Below are positions 1-7,691 of a DNA stretch of 64,000 bases, one piece after another. Source of the stretch: Gymnodinialimonas sp. 202GB13-11 (GTDB lineage Bacteria > Pseudomonadota > Alphaproteobacteria > Rhodobacterales > Rhodobacteraceae); NCBI RefSeq assembly GCF_040932485.1, contig NZ_JBFRBH010000001.1:3212212-3276211 (forward strand), given 5' to 3'. Below the pieces are notes generated by a model, which worked only from the letters and a program-made list of their open reading frames with translations, had not been told where the DNA came from and did no database searches. How positions within the stretch are numbered: the stretch's first letter is position 1; each line of letters opens with the position of its first letter. A program made the translations under genes and the position numbers.

Positions 1-344
1 CGCCTGAGCTGTGCTTCAACTTCCACTACTTCGCGATCCGCAAGATGCACTTCCTGATGCGCGCCAAGGCCATTGCGGTCTTCCCCGGCGGCTTCGGCAC
101 GATGGATGAGACGTTCGAAGCGCTCACCCTGATCCAGACCGGCCGGATGGAGCAGGTGCCTGTCCTGCTGTTTGGCGAGGATTTCTGGCGCGAGATCGTG
201 AATTGGGACGCACTGGTGCGCGCCGGTACGATCTCAGCCGACGACCTGAACCTGTTCCGCTTTGTCGAGACGGCTCAGGACGCGCTGGATGTCATCGACA
301 ATTGGACGCTTTCGGGCAAACGGGGTGAGATCCCCGGGCGCTAA
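1..344 (+). CDS. LOG-family protein (TIGR00730 Rossmann fold), 3' part
   Basis: C-terminal 113 residues of a lysine-decarboxylase-like LOG protein; the reading frame is open to the left edge from base 3, so the true start lies outside the window. The signature PGGFGTMDE (PGGxGTxxE) is complete; in the family it forms the nucleotide-phosphoribohydrolase site that releases free cytokinin-type bases from their monophosphates, although the natural bacterial substrate is usually unknown. The tail after the motif (strand, helix, VPVLLFG, then a short alpha-helical end) is of normal family layout. It ends 13 bases before the stop of the convergent barrel gene. Family assignment is safe; substrate is not. 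Confidence 0.85.
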   Translation, partial: PELCFNFHYFAIRKMHFLMRAKAIAVFPGGFGTMDETFEALTLIQTGRMEQVPVLLFGEDFWREIVNWDALVRAGTISADDLNLFRFVETAQDALDVIDNWTLSGKRGEIPGR

Positions 345-357
345 GCCCCGGCCACGC

Positions 358-957
358 TCAATACCGAAAGGCGATGTTGACGCCAACGGTTGTCAGCTCC
401 AAACCCAGCGTGTCTGAGCCGCTGAAATCGTCAAAGCTGTGCCGGATCACTTCCGCGCCCACGCTTGCATGTTCTCCTACACGGACGTTGACCCCCAAAC
501 CGGCAAACGTCCCGAGGGAGCGATTGTCGCCGTTCGCCGTGTCTTGAAACGAAAAGAGGCCGAGACCGGCCGTGGCATAGGGCATGATGCGACCAGCATC
601 ATAACCAACCTGCCCGCCAAACCGGGTGATAGTCGTGTAGCTGTCAATTGCGCCGGGGATCCCAAAGATCGAGACATTGCTGTCCACATCACCGCCGAGG
701 AATTCAACTTCGCCGCCGTAAACCAACGCTCCGGACTGACGCAGGTAGCCAACGAATATGCCAGTGTTGAAGCCTTCGATCTCACCCTCAACAAAGGGCA
801 AATCGCTGAACGTCAGACTATTGCCTGCATAGAGGTCTGCCTGAAAGCCGACGTAGACGCCGCCCCAATCGCCAGGCGATTCAAAACTCGATTGCGCCGA
901 TGCGGGGATCGCAAAAAGGGAAATAGCCGCGACAAGCGGCAGAAGCGTGCGGTTCAT
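358..957 (-). CDS. Outer-membrane beta-barrel protein, paralogue 1
   Basis: 199 residues: signal peptide (MNRTLL..., cleavage after PASA), then alternating aromatic/glycine strands typical of small 8-stranded OMP barrels and a C-terminal aromatic residue (ends AFRY) as required for BAM recognition. Start chosen at the ATG at 957 because GGAG sits just upstream; a second in-frame ATG at 969 would place that SD inside the gene. It is the first of three tandem paralogues on the same strand and is the most divergent: it lacks the Pro-rich N-terminal linker (GGVAPQPAP) shared by the other two. Role is inferred only: surface protein, possibly structural or porin-like. Confidence 0.8.
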   Translation of the reverse strand: MNRTLLPLVAAISLFAIPASAQSSFESPGDWGGVYVGFQADLYAGNSLTFSDLPFVEGEIEGFNTGIFVGYLRQSGALVYGGEVEFLGGDVDSNVSIFGIPGAIDSYTTITRFGGQVGYDAGRIMPYATAGLGLFSFQDTANGDNRSLGTFAGLGVNVRVGEHASVGAEVIRHSFDDFSGSDTLGLELTTVGVNIAFRY

Positions 958-1084
958 TTCGAACTCCATGATTTTTGACTGCTCGACCTTTTCGGCCTTT
1001 TGCGGAATTCTAGCGGATTACGGCGCGGTCACACATTTAGTTTTTGTGATGATTCAAGGTGTTGCCAATTGAGCATAACCTTAG

Positions 1085-1101
1085 CCCGGCGAGATGCCGG
1101 G
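1085..1101. terminator. GC hairpin between barrel genes 1 and 2
   Basis: CCCGGC-GAGAT-GCCGGG, a 6-bp perfect stem just past the stop of barrel gene 2. No T run follows on the minus strand, so it may stabilise mRNA ends or attenuate rather than terminate fully. Confidence 0.35.
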
Positions 1102-1117
1102 GCATCAAGCGAGCGCC

Positions 1118-1732
1118 CTAAAACCGAAATGCAACGTTAAGACCAACGGTCCCAAATTCGAGATCCCCGGTGCCACCAAAGCCATCAAACTGGTGGTGCA
1201 GGACCTCAACGCCAAGGGTAACTTGCTCGGACACCAGAAGGTCGACACCCCCGCCCCAGAAATAGCCGTCGCCATCCAACGTGGCGCCGCCACTTTCCCA
1301 TTCGATCCACGCGGCCCCCGCCGTTCCGTAGATCAAGACCTGTCCAAGATCCGCACCAACTTCGCCCCCAAACCGCAAAAGCGTTGTGTTGACGTCATTG
1401 TCGGCGATGGGAAAGTTGCCGCCAACACCAGCCGCGCTGAGGGTGCCAAACATGACATCGGCCTCAACCCCCAGAACAAGGGTTCCGAAATCGTGGCGGT
1501 ACCCGACGAAGCCACCGAACAAATTGCCCTCGATATCTGCCAACGGCGCGCCGCCGTCCGACAAAAGGCCGTCGAACAGCATATCCACCTGCCCACCGGC
1601 GTAGAAACCGGTCCAATCCGGTTCACTTGGGGCGATCAGGACCGGGGCGGGGGCAGGTTGCGGTGCAACGCCACCGGCCCAGGCTGTGCCTGCTGAAAGG
1701 CCCAAAACCACGACGGCTACGATTGAGCGCAT
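1118..1732 (-). CDS. Outer-membrane beta-barrel protein, paralogue 2
   Basis: 204 residues with a clear signal peptide (cleavage after TAWA), then a short Pro/Ala linker beginning GGVAPQPAPAP, then the barrel strands and the terminal AFRF. The ATG at 1732 has a strong GAGGAG SD seven bases upstream. The linker and the strand pattern (FYAGGQVD, GGFVGYRHDFG, RFGGEVGAD, GVNLNVAF-type end) match paralogue 3 closely, so these two are the younger duplicates. Known family: porin-family/OmpW-OmpX-like barrels of Rhodobacterales. Function beyond outer-membrane location is not visible. Confidence 0.82.
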   Translation of the reverse strand: MRSIVAVVVLGLSAGTAWAGGVAPQPAPAPVLIAPSEPDWTGFYAGGQVDMLFDGLLSDGGAPLADIEGNLFGGFVGYRHDFGTLVLGVEADVMFGTLSAAGVGGNFPIADNDVNTTLLRFGGEVGADLGQVLIYGTAGAAWIEWESGGATLDGDGYFWGGGVDLLVSEQVTLGVEVLHHQFDGFGGTGDLEFGTVGLNVAFRF

Positions 1733-1777
1733 AAAGATCTCCTCAAAATGAATTGCGAGACTTAATCTGTTGGCACA

Positions 1778-1801
1778 CGGGCAGAGCCAACGCCCTGCCC
1801 G
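1778..1801. terminator. Hairpin between barrel genes 2 and 3
   Basis: CGGGCAG and CTGCCCG form a 7-bp stem with a 10-base loop. A second small stem (ACGCCC/GGGCGT) lies at about 1808-1826 beside the stop of barrel gene 3. Either could end or stabilise the barrel-3 transcript; no strong T run is present. Confidence 0.35.
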
Positions 1802-1825
1802 CCGGAGACGCCCGGAAACGGGGCG

Positions 1826-2443
1826 TTAAAAGGTGAAGGCGACGTTGACGCCGAACGTCGTCATGTCGAATTCGAGGGCGGTTCCGAAATCGCTGAACGA
1901 ATGCTGCAATAGCTCTGCGCCGACAGTCACATTCTCCGCGACGCGGTAATCGACCCCAGCCCCGAAGAAATAGCCATTGCTTTCGTTATCCGGCGTTGCC
2001 CCGAACGCGAAGTTGATATGCGCAAAGCCCGCCGTACCGTAGATCAACGCAGGCCCCGCGTCATAGCCGACCTCGCCGCCGACCCGGACAAGGGTCACGT
2101 CAGCATCAGGCGCGACGAGGAAGATGTTGGGGGCTATGTTGGTCGCCTCAAGCGTGCCGACCATGTAGTCGATCTCGCCACCCACAACGATATCTCCAAA
2201 ATCGTACCGGTACCCGGCAAAGACGCCAGCCAGATGCCCTTCGAGGTCGTAAAGGTCCAACGCGCCGACCGAGATGTCCGTCGACGCGACGAAATCGACC
2301 TGACCCCCGATGTAGAATTCGGTCCAGTCCTCATCCGGGACCGGCACGATCACGGGCGGCGGGGCAGGTTGTGGCGCGACGCCACCGGCAAAGGCCGGGG
2401 ACGAAAGGATGAGGGTCGTAATGCAAAGAGATGAGCGAAGCAT
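1826..2443 (-). CDS. Outer-membrane beta-barrel protein, paralogue 3
   Basis: 205 residues: signal peptide (MLRSSLCIT..., cleavage after PAFA), Pro-rich linker GGVAPQPAPPP, barrel strands and C-terminal AFTF. The start is the ATG at 2443, preceded by GGAG; an in-frame TTG at 2455 overlaps that SD and is not used. It is the first gene in transcription order of the three-barrel cluster. A short inverted repeat (AGGATA-6-TATCCT, 2455-2472) lies directly upstream of its SD and may be an operator. Function is unknown beyond an outer-membrane barrel. Confidence 0.82.
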   Translation of the reverse strand: MLRSSLCITTLILSSPAFAGGVAPQPAPPPVIVPVPDEDWTEFYIGGQVDFVASTDISVGALDLYDLEGHLAGVFAGYRYDFGDIVVGGEIDYMVGTLEATNIAPNIFLVAPDADVTLVRVGGEVGYDAGPALIYGTAGFAHINFAFGATPDNESNGYFFGAGVDYRVAENVTVGAELLQHSFSDFGTALEFDMTTFGVNVAFTF

Positions 2444-2454
2444 GAATAACTCCA

Positions 2455-2472
2455 AGGATAGATGAATATCCT
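2455..2472. promoter_or_regulatory. Inverted repeat upstream of barrel gene 3
   Basis: AGGATA-GATGAA-TATCCT, a perfect 6-bp dyad about 12 bases before the barrel-3 start and abutting its ribosome site. It could be an operator or an mRNA hairpin affecting translation. The rest of the 148-base gap up to the mepA stop shows nothing clear. Confidence 0.3.
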
Positions 2473-2591
2473 GAAATCATCTCACAATAGGCCGGATTCT
2501 CCATGCCTTTTGATCGCTGGTTTGTCAGCAGGTTAGGGGGCGGCGCGCGCTGGCATGCTTGCGCCAAGGCCGTACGCGCGCCCTGACGGAC

Positions 2592-3500
2592 TCAGTTCAA
2601 ATCGCTGAGCAGTCCCACGCATTGGTTCGGCACTTCGCCCAAAGCCACGCGCATGCCGCGTGGTGGGCGGTCAGGTGGCGGGTCCGTGTTTGGCGGGCCG
2701 GGCGGCGGCGGGTTCAGGATACGCGCGGCACGGTCATAGGCCTCCTGGCAGCCATCACCTTGTGGCAGCGGCTGGTTCTGACAATTCCGATCCCCATCGG
2801 GGCACTGAAGCCGAACGTGGAAATGGTAATGGTGCCCATTGGCGGGGCGAATATGGCTCAGCCAGGAGCGGTCCCCGGTGACGTTCTCGCACAACCAGAC
2901 CTTCACACCCGTCGTGACGAAAATGCGCGCAACACGCGGGTCGGTCGCCGCAAGGCGCAGAACCTCAGCATGATCCGCCGTCCAGTTGCCATTCACCGAC
3001 GCGCCGCGTTGCGCACGCACGGAGATGGAGGACAGGTTCTCACGCTCTTCTTCCGTTAGGTTCAGGCGGTCGGGCGGCAGCATCCAGATGTCAACGTCAA
3101 TGCCTGATTGGTGGCTCTGGTGCCCGGTCAGCATCGGCCCGCCGCGCGGCTGTGCCATGTCGCCGACATAAAGCCCCGGCCAAGAGGTGTTCGCCGCGAC
3201 ATTGGCCGACAGCGTCTGCACGTAATCGATCAGCTCGGTATGGCCCCAGTTCCGGTTCCGGCTCAGCCGCATGGCCTGCCATGTTGGCCCAGTCTCAGCC
3301 AGCTCCACACCGCCCGCTAGACAGCCGTTTGAGTAAAACCCAATCGCCTCACTTGATCCGCCGGACCCGCTGGTCTCAGCCCCGAAATACTGCCGCGCTT
3401 CCTGGCCTGAAATCGTTGGATCAAGCTCAATGGCGGGTCCACCACCCCCGGCCCCGCAAGCCGCCAGCACCATCAATGCGAATGGAAATAACCTTTTCAT
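2592..3500 (-). CDS. mepA: Penicillin-insensitive murein endopeptidase (peptidase M74)
   Basis: 302 residues; cleaves D-Ala-mesoDAP cross-links in peptidoglycan. The N-terminus is a lipoprotein signal with lipobox LAAC (Cys15), so the enzyme is probably membrane-anchored rather than freely periplasmic as in E. coli. Zinc ligands of the LAS-type site are present: GHQSHQSGIDVDIW gives His130 and Asp137, and the later HHYHFHVRL supplies the HxH histidine. A Pro-rich C-terminal linker (PPPPGPPNTDPPPDRPP) replaces a folded end. The ATG overlaps the stop of the upstream MFS gene as ATGA, implying coupled translation. Confidence 0.92.
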   Translation of the reverse strand: MKRLFPFALMVLAACGAGGGGPAIELDPTISGQEARQYFGAETSGSGGSSEAIGFYSNGCLAGGVELAETGPTWQAMRLSRNRNWGHTELIDYVQTLSANVAANTSWPGLYVGDMAQPRGGPMLTGHQSHQSGIDVDIWMLPPDRLNLTEEERENLSSISVRAQRGASVNGNWTADHAEVLRLAATDPRVARIFVTTGVKVWLCENVTGDRSWLSHIRPANGHHYHFHVRLQCPDGDRNCQNQPLPQGDGCQEAYDRAARILNPPPPGPPNTDPPPDRPPRGMRVALGEVPNQCVGLLSDLN

Positions 3501-4888
3501 AATGCCCCCTCACCCTCGTAATTGCGGCCTTTCGGGTCCACCCAGAATAGCAGGACCAGGCCGATCAAGAATAGAACAACCAATGGCACAACGCCAATTT
3601 GCTGCGAACCACTGATCTGGGTCATGAACCCGATGGACAGCGGCGCGATGAACGATGTGGCCTTCCCGGCTAGCGCGTAAAGGCCAAATGCCTCGGTCAT
3701 GCGGTCAGGGTAAGCCTGCCGCACCAGCATCGTGCGTGAGGCCGATTGCAGCATGCCACCGCACGCGCCAATAAACGCACCCAGAATGTAGAACCCGATA
3801 TCCGGCGCGCGTGACCCCTCTTCCACCGGAATGCCAAACACGGAGTCGCGGCTGACGAAGACAACCGCCAATGCCACCAGTGTCAGGACAATCACGTTCA
3901 GTACAATCACAGGCTTCGGCCCAAGCGCCCCGTCCATCTTGCCACCAAGCCAAGCGAACAGCGCCCCCGTCAGGATCGCGAGGATGCCGAAGATGCCCAC
4001 ATCCACAATGCTCCACCCAAGCACACCGGAGGCATAGATGCCGCCGAACACATACATCCCGTTCAGCGCATCGCGGTAGAACATGGACGAGGCGAGGTAG
4101 AACATCAGCGGGCGTTCCGACGGCAACCGCTTGAGCGACACCATCAACGACGGCCAGGCCCCGCGCAGGGCCTGCCCCATCGGGATTGCGCCTTGCAGCT
4201 TTTCATCCCGCACCCATAGGAAGAAGGGGATCATACCGAGTGCAAACCAGATCGCTGTCAGCGGCCCAACGGCGCGCGTGCCCTCCCGCTCAGCCGCATC
4301 TAGGCCAAGGATCGGGTCAATGCCCAGCAGCGTTTTCCCTGTCTCCGCATTCTCGGCAAACAGCAGCAGCATGATCACCAGCGCGATCAGCCCGCCCACG
4401 TAACCCCATGCAAAGCCCGTACCCGATATGCGCCCGATCTCTTCCCGATTGCCCAGCGAGGGCAGCATCGCGTTGGTGAAGATCGTGGCGAACTCCATCC
4501 CGATCAGGCCGATGGCGAACAGCATCAGGGTCAAGATCAGGTTGAAATCCCCCGGCGCGGCCCACCAAAGACCGAATGCGCCCACCACGTACATGACCGA
4601 GAAGATGTAGATGAATGGCATCCGCCGCCCTGAAAGGTCGGCCATCGCGCCCAAGAACGGGGCGGAAATCGCAATCAGAAAGCCCGCCGTGCCAACGCCA
4701 AAGCCCCACGCAGACTGCGCCTGAGTGCCATCGCCCAACAGCTCGTTGATATAGGGGCCGAAGACAAACGTCAGCAGAAGCGTGTTGTACGGCTGGCTCG
4801 CCCAATCGAAGGCCCACCACCCCCAGATACGTTTGCGGAGGGTTGGATTGGTCTCAGAAGGTGTCGCGCTTTCCATGCCCGCAACCAT
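3497..4888 (-). CDS. MFS transporter, UMF1/Atg22-like family
   Basis: 463 residues with about 12 hydrophobic segments. The N-terminal signature RKRIWGWWAFDWASQPYNT is characteristic of the UMF1 (Atg22-like) major-facilitator group, which in fungi exports amino acids from the vacuole and in bacteria is of unknown substrate. The stop overlaps the mepA start by four bases, so the two are cotranslated; that makes recycling of murein-derived peptides or amino acids an attractive but unproven role. No unusual residues or truncation seen. The alternative start at Met5 (4876) cannot be excluded. Confidence 0.85.
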   Translation of the reverse strand: MVAGMESATPSETNPTLRKRIWGWWAFDWASQPYNTLLLTFVFGPYINELLGDGTQAQSAWGFGVGTAGFLIAISAPFLGAMADLSGRRMPFIYIFSVMYVVGAFGLWWAAPGDFNLILTLMLFAIGLIGMEFATIFTNAMLPSLGNREEIGRISGTGFAWGYVGGLIALVIMLLLFAENAETGKTLLGIDPILGLDAAEREGTRAVGPLTAIWFALGMIPFFLWVRDEKLQGAIPMGQALRGAWPSLMVSLKRLPSERPLMFYLASSMFYRDALNGMYVFGGIYASGVLGWSIVDVGIFGILAILTGALFAWLGGKMDGALGPKPVIVLNVIVLTLVALAVVFVSRDSVFGIPVEEGSRAPDIGFYILGAFIGACGGMLQSASRTMLVRQAYPDRMTEAFGLYALAGKATSFIAPLSIGFMTQISGSQQIGVVPLVVLFLIGLVLLFWVDPKGRNYEGEGAL

Positions 4889-4927
4889 CTTGCGGCGGGC
4901 TGAGTTTGTCCACGACTTTGACGGCGT

Positions 4928-5458
4928 TCAGAATTCCGGCGGCCAGGGGCGTGTCGCATCGGCCTCAGCCCAGGCCTGTGCATAGGCCGGCAATACGCGG
5001 CTGCCATCGCTTACGCCCATCGCGTTTGCCACATCCTCGACCGGGGCCAACCGCCCCTTTTGTGTCACACCGGTGCGCAGCAAAGCGTGATTGCAACAGG
5101 TATTCCCGCGCCACATCGCTTGCTCAAGATAGAAGAACCGATTGTCCCACCCCAGAAACCGCGTCCGCAGCTCAAACCGTTGGAATGTCGTGATCCGAGA
5201 CCGGTAGCGCACGGTCGATCCCGCCACGACCAGACCCCATTTCTCACGCTGCAACACATCCCAAAGCCCGATCCGCATGGCTAGCGCGAACCGGCCCAGA
5301 TCATAAAGCGTCAGGATGCGCCCGTTGTTCATCTCAAGGAACCCGTCGATGTCGACGGGCCAGCACGTCATGGGCAGGACATGGTTGTCATACATCCCCA
5401 AAGGCGCCTTGCGGCGTTCCTTCAGGACAAGGTGGGCGAAGCGTGCGTAAGGATACAT
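4928..5458 (-). CDS. Thioesterase-family (hotdog fold) protein
   Basis: 176 residues from the ATG at 5458; a TTG nine bases earlier is less likely. The pattern DIDGFLEMNNGRILTLYDLGR followed by a long strand-rich half fits the 4HBT-like acyl-CoA thioesterase group that is widespread in Rhodobacterales (Asp/Asn-Asn in the hotdog helix). The expected reaction is hydrolysis of acyl-CoA to free acid and CoA in the cytosol; the natural substrate is unknown. It stands alone between the MFS carrier and the divergent YggT gene. Confidence 0.75.
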   Translation of the reverse strand: MYPYARFAHLVLKERRKAPLGMYDNHVLPMTCWPVDIDGFLEMNNGRILTLYDLGRFALAMRIGLWDVLQREKWGLVVAGSTVRYRSRITTFQRFELRTRFLGWDNRFFYLEQAMWRGNTCCNHALLRTGVTQKGRLAPVEDVANAMGVSDGSRVLPAYAQAWAEADATRPWPPEF

Positions 5459-5606
5459 GCCGCCCAACTTGCGCCGCTTGACGTGAAGGGCAACCGCGCC
5501 GTCGCGTCAAATGCGCGTCGATTCCTGTAAATCCACGCCGATTGCTTGCGAGACAGGCTTTCCTTGCCTATTTCCCCTGCATCACTCACCGGATCGGACG
5601 CCAAAC

Positions 5607-5894
5607 ATGACCTCAATCCTTCAGATCCTGATGCTGCTCCTGAGCGTCGCGAAGTTCATCGTGATCGCGCACATCATCATGTCCTGGCTGATCAATTTCG
5701 GCGTTCTGAACATGGCGCAGCCCATCGTTGCGCAGATCTGGGACGGCCTGAACCGCCTGCTGCAGCCGATCTACGACCCGATCCGTCGCCTGCTGCCAAA
5801 CATGGGCGGTCTGGATCTTGCGCCCTTGGTGGTGATCCTCGGCATTCTGGCGCTAGAGATCGTGATCCGGAACAACGCCTATCTGCTGATCTGA
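5607..5894 (+). CDS. YggT family membrane protein
   Basis: 95 residues, two hydrophobic segments separated by the conserved amphipathic stretch DGLNRLLQPIYDPIRRLLPNMGGLDLAPL, the hallmark of YggT. The ATG at 5607 gives the usual family length; a longer reading frame from 5511 has no RBS and no homology pattern. YggT proteins are thought to help assemble or position membrane complexes; plastid relatives (CCB3/YlmG) act in cytochrome b6f and nucleoid organisation. The stop lies two bases before the convergent msrA stop. Confidence 0.88.
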   Translation: MTSILQILMLLLSVAKFIVIAHIIMSWLINFGVLNMAQPIVAQIWDGLNRLLQPIYDPIRRLLPNMGGLDLAPLVVILGILALEIVIRNNAYLLI

Positions 5895-5896
5895 TC

Positions 5897-6574
5897 CTAC
5901 AGGTGATCGGCGGCAAAGGCCGCCTCTTGGCCCCAGATCTCCAGCACTCGCTGATCGCGGCCACATGCATTGCGGTAAAGCTCATAGGCTACCGATTTCC
6001 GACGCGGGCCGAACCGGGTCAGGATGATCTCGTCCGAGCGGTAATAATCCTGATGGTAATCGTCCGCCGGGTAGAAGGGCGCAGCGTCGCGGATCGGGGT
6101 GACAATACTCTCACCCAGCACGCCTTCAGCCTCTAGGATGGCACCACGGGCAATCTCCCGCTCTGCCTCATCGTTCACGAAAATCGCGGTCGTGTAGCTT
6201 TCGCCCCGGTCACAGAACTGGCCACCGGCGTCGAGCGGGTCGATGGACCGCAGGAACAGGCGCAGCAGACCAGCATAGGGCAGCACTTCGGCGTCGTAAG
6301 TGATTTCGACCACTTCCAGATGGCCGGTGCCGCCCCGCACCACATCGCGGTAGTCGGGGTTGGGGACGGAGCCGCCGGCAAAGCCTGACACAACCTCGAT
6401 CACGCCCTGCACCCGCTCAAAATCGCTCTCGACGCACCAAAAACAGCCACCAGCCACGACCGCCGTGCGGATGTCTTGCGCCTGCGCCTTGCCATGGCTC
6501 AGCACTGCGCCGGTCAGGATGGCGATGCCAAGAAGAAGGGTCTTGAGGTTCTCTCGGATCGGGAAGCGGGACAT
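5897..6574 (-). CDS. msrA: Periplasmic peptide-methionine (S)-S-oxide reductase
   Basis: 225 residues. Catalytic motif GGCFWC with Cys44, then the conserved GYAGG-equivalent GFAGG and the YHQDY motif. The start at 6574 ([11 protein letters not shown]...) gives a hydrophobic signal peptide ending AQAQ, so this MsrA is predicted to be exported, where it would repair oxidised methionines of envelope proteins; upstream in-frame ATGs lack an RBS and would spoil the signal. C-terminal Cys in RNACGRDQ may serve as a resolving cysteine. Its partner MsrB is not in the window. Confidence 0.93.
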   Translation of the reverse strand: MSRFPIRENLKTLLLGIAILTGAVLSHGKAQAQDIRTAVVAGGCFWCVESDFERVQGVIEVVSGFAGGSVPNPDYRDVVRGGTGHLEVVEITYDAEVLPYAGLLRLFLRSIDPLDAGGQFCDRGESYTTAIFVNDEAEREIARGAILEAEGVLGESIVTPIRDAAPFYPADDYHQDYYRSDEIILTRFGPRRKSVAYELYRNACGRDQRVLEIWGQEAAFAADHL

Positions 6575-6671
6575 GGGGCAGGTCCTTTTGTTGCCGTCGT
6601 GCGTAGCGAAGCGCGACCCGTCAGCCATTGCAAGACACGCCCGCTTGATGTCACGAAAGGGTGAAAGTTGC

Positions 6672-6712
6672 ACGACAGTTGTAACTACAGAAAAACTACA
6701 GGTTCACTACGG
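6672..6712 (+). repeat. Iterated ACTACAG heptamer array
   Basis: Three direct copies, ACTACAG (6684), ACTACAG (6695) and ACTACGG (6706), start exactly 11 bases apart; a degenerate fourth copy ACGACAG starts at 6672, 12 bases before. The last copy merges with the likely ribosome site of the gene at 6723. One-helical-turn spacing puts all copies on one face of the DNA, as in an operator bound by an oligomer or an iteron. It also lies in the divergent msrA upstream region. Confidence 0.55.
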
Positions 6713-6722
6713 GATCTTGCAC

Positions 6723-7418
6723 ATGAAAATCGCGATGTGGTCGGGGCCTCGAAACCTGTCGACCGCCATGATGTACGCCTTCGGAAACCGCGCCGATTGC
6801 GAGGCCGTGGATGAGCCGTTCTATGCGGCTTACCTCGCCGAGAGCGGTGCAGATCACCCAATGCGAGAGGCCTGTATTGCCGCGCAACCAACAGACCCGG
6901 AAGCGGTGGTTGCAGGCCTGAAACCTCAGAGCAAGCCGGTCCATTACCTCAAGATGATGACCCACCACATGCTACCCGATTTCCCTCTGGATTGGGCCAA
7001 GGATTGCGTCAACGTCCACCTCATCCGCCACCCCGCCCGCGTGATCGCGAGCTATACGAACAAGCGCGACAGCGTCACGATGGAAGACATCGGATATGCC
7101 GAGGTCGCGCGCATTCACGCCGCCCTGCCCGGCCCCGTGATCGACAGCGCCGATGTGCGCGAGGATCCAGAAGGGATGCTGAAGCTTCTCTGCAAAACCA
7201 TAGGCTTGGGCTTTGACCCAGCGATGCTTTCGTGGCCTCAGGGGCCGAAAGAGTTCGACGGCGCATGGGCACCTCATTGGTACGACGCCGTGCACAGATC
7301 CACCGGATTTGCCCCGGCGGAAGGGGAGTTGCCGGAGATCACGGAAGATCATGGCCCGCTGCTTGAAGCCGCCATGCCGATCTACGAGGCTCTGCGCGCC
7401 AAAAGGCTTCGGACATGA
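6723..7418 (+). CDS. Sulfotransferase-like P-loop protein
   Basis: 231 residues from the ATG at 6723 (GGGA in the RBS position). The N-terminus KIAMWSGPRNLSTAMM is the PAPS-binding/P-loop-like motif of the sulfotransferase superfamily, and VHLIRHPARVIASY resembles the 3'-phosphate-binding segment. Relatives are often annotated as branched-chain aminotransferase-like because they occur fused to that enzyme, but no PLP domain is present here. Whether it transfers sulfate is unknown. It is translationally coupled (ATGA) to the small membrane protein downstream and sits behind the heptamer array at 6672-6712. Confidence 0.75.
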   Translation: MKIAMWSGPRNLSTAMMYAFGNRADCEAVDEPFYAAYLAESGADHPMREACIAAQPTDPEAVVAGLKPQSKPVHYLKMMTHHMLPDFPLDWAKDCVNVHLIRHPARVIASYTNKRDSVTMEDIGYAEVARIHAALPGPVIDSADVREDPEGMLKLLCKTIGLGFDPAMLSWPQGPKEFDGAWAPHWYDAVHRSTGFAPAEGELPEITEDHGPLLEAAMPIYEALRAKRLRT

Positions 7419-7645
7419 CCTTGTTTGACGTCGCCATTGGCTTCACGCTTGTAGGCTGCGCGTTGCTTGTGACGTGGGCCTACACACTGACGCAACGTGG
7501 TCGGACTTTTGGTCGGGATATCATGGAGGTCAAGAAGCGAACCGGCATCTGGATTACCCCTTCGCTCGTGGTTCGTCATTGGCCCGCTTTTGCGCTGATT
7601 ATAGGCTCCGTCCTTGGTATCGGAGCCATCGCCGCAAGTCTGTAA
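7415..7645 (+). CDS. Small two-helix membrane protein, unknown function
   Basis: 76 residues with a hydrophobic segment at about 5-27 and another at about 53-75, joined by a basic loop (RGRTFGRDIMEVKKRTG). The ATG overlaps the stop of the sulfotransferase-like gene as ATGA, which strongly supports it being translated. I do not recognise the family; the arrangement suggests a membrane partner of the upstream enzyme. Confidence 0.65.
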   Translation: MTLFDVAIGFTLVGCALLVTWAYTLTQRGRTFGRDIMEVKKRTGIWITPSLVVRHWPAFALIIGSVLGIGAIAASL

Positions 7646-7691
7646 ACCAATCGTCCCTTGCAGCGCCCCGCGCCCTTTGCAAAATTGGCCC

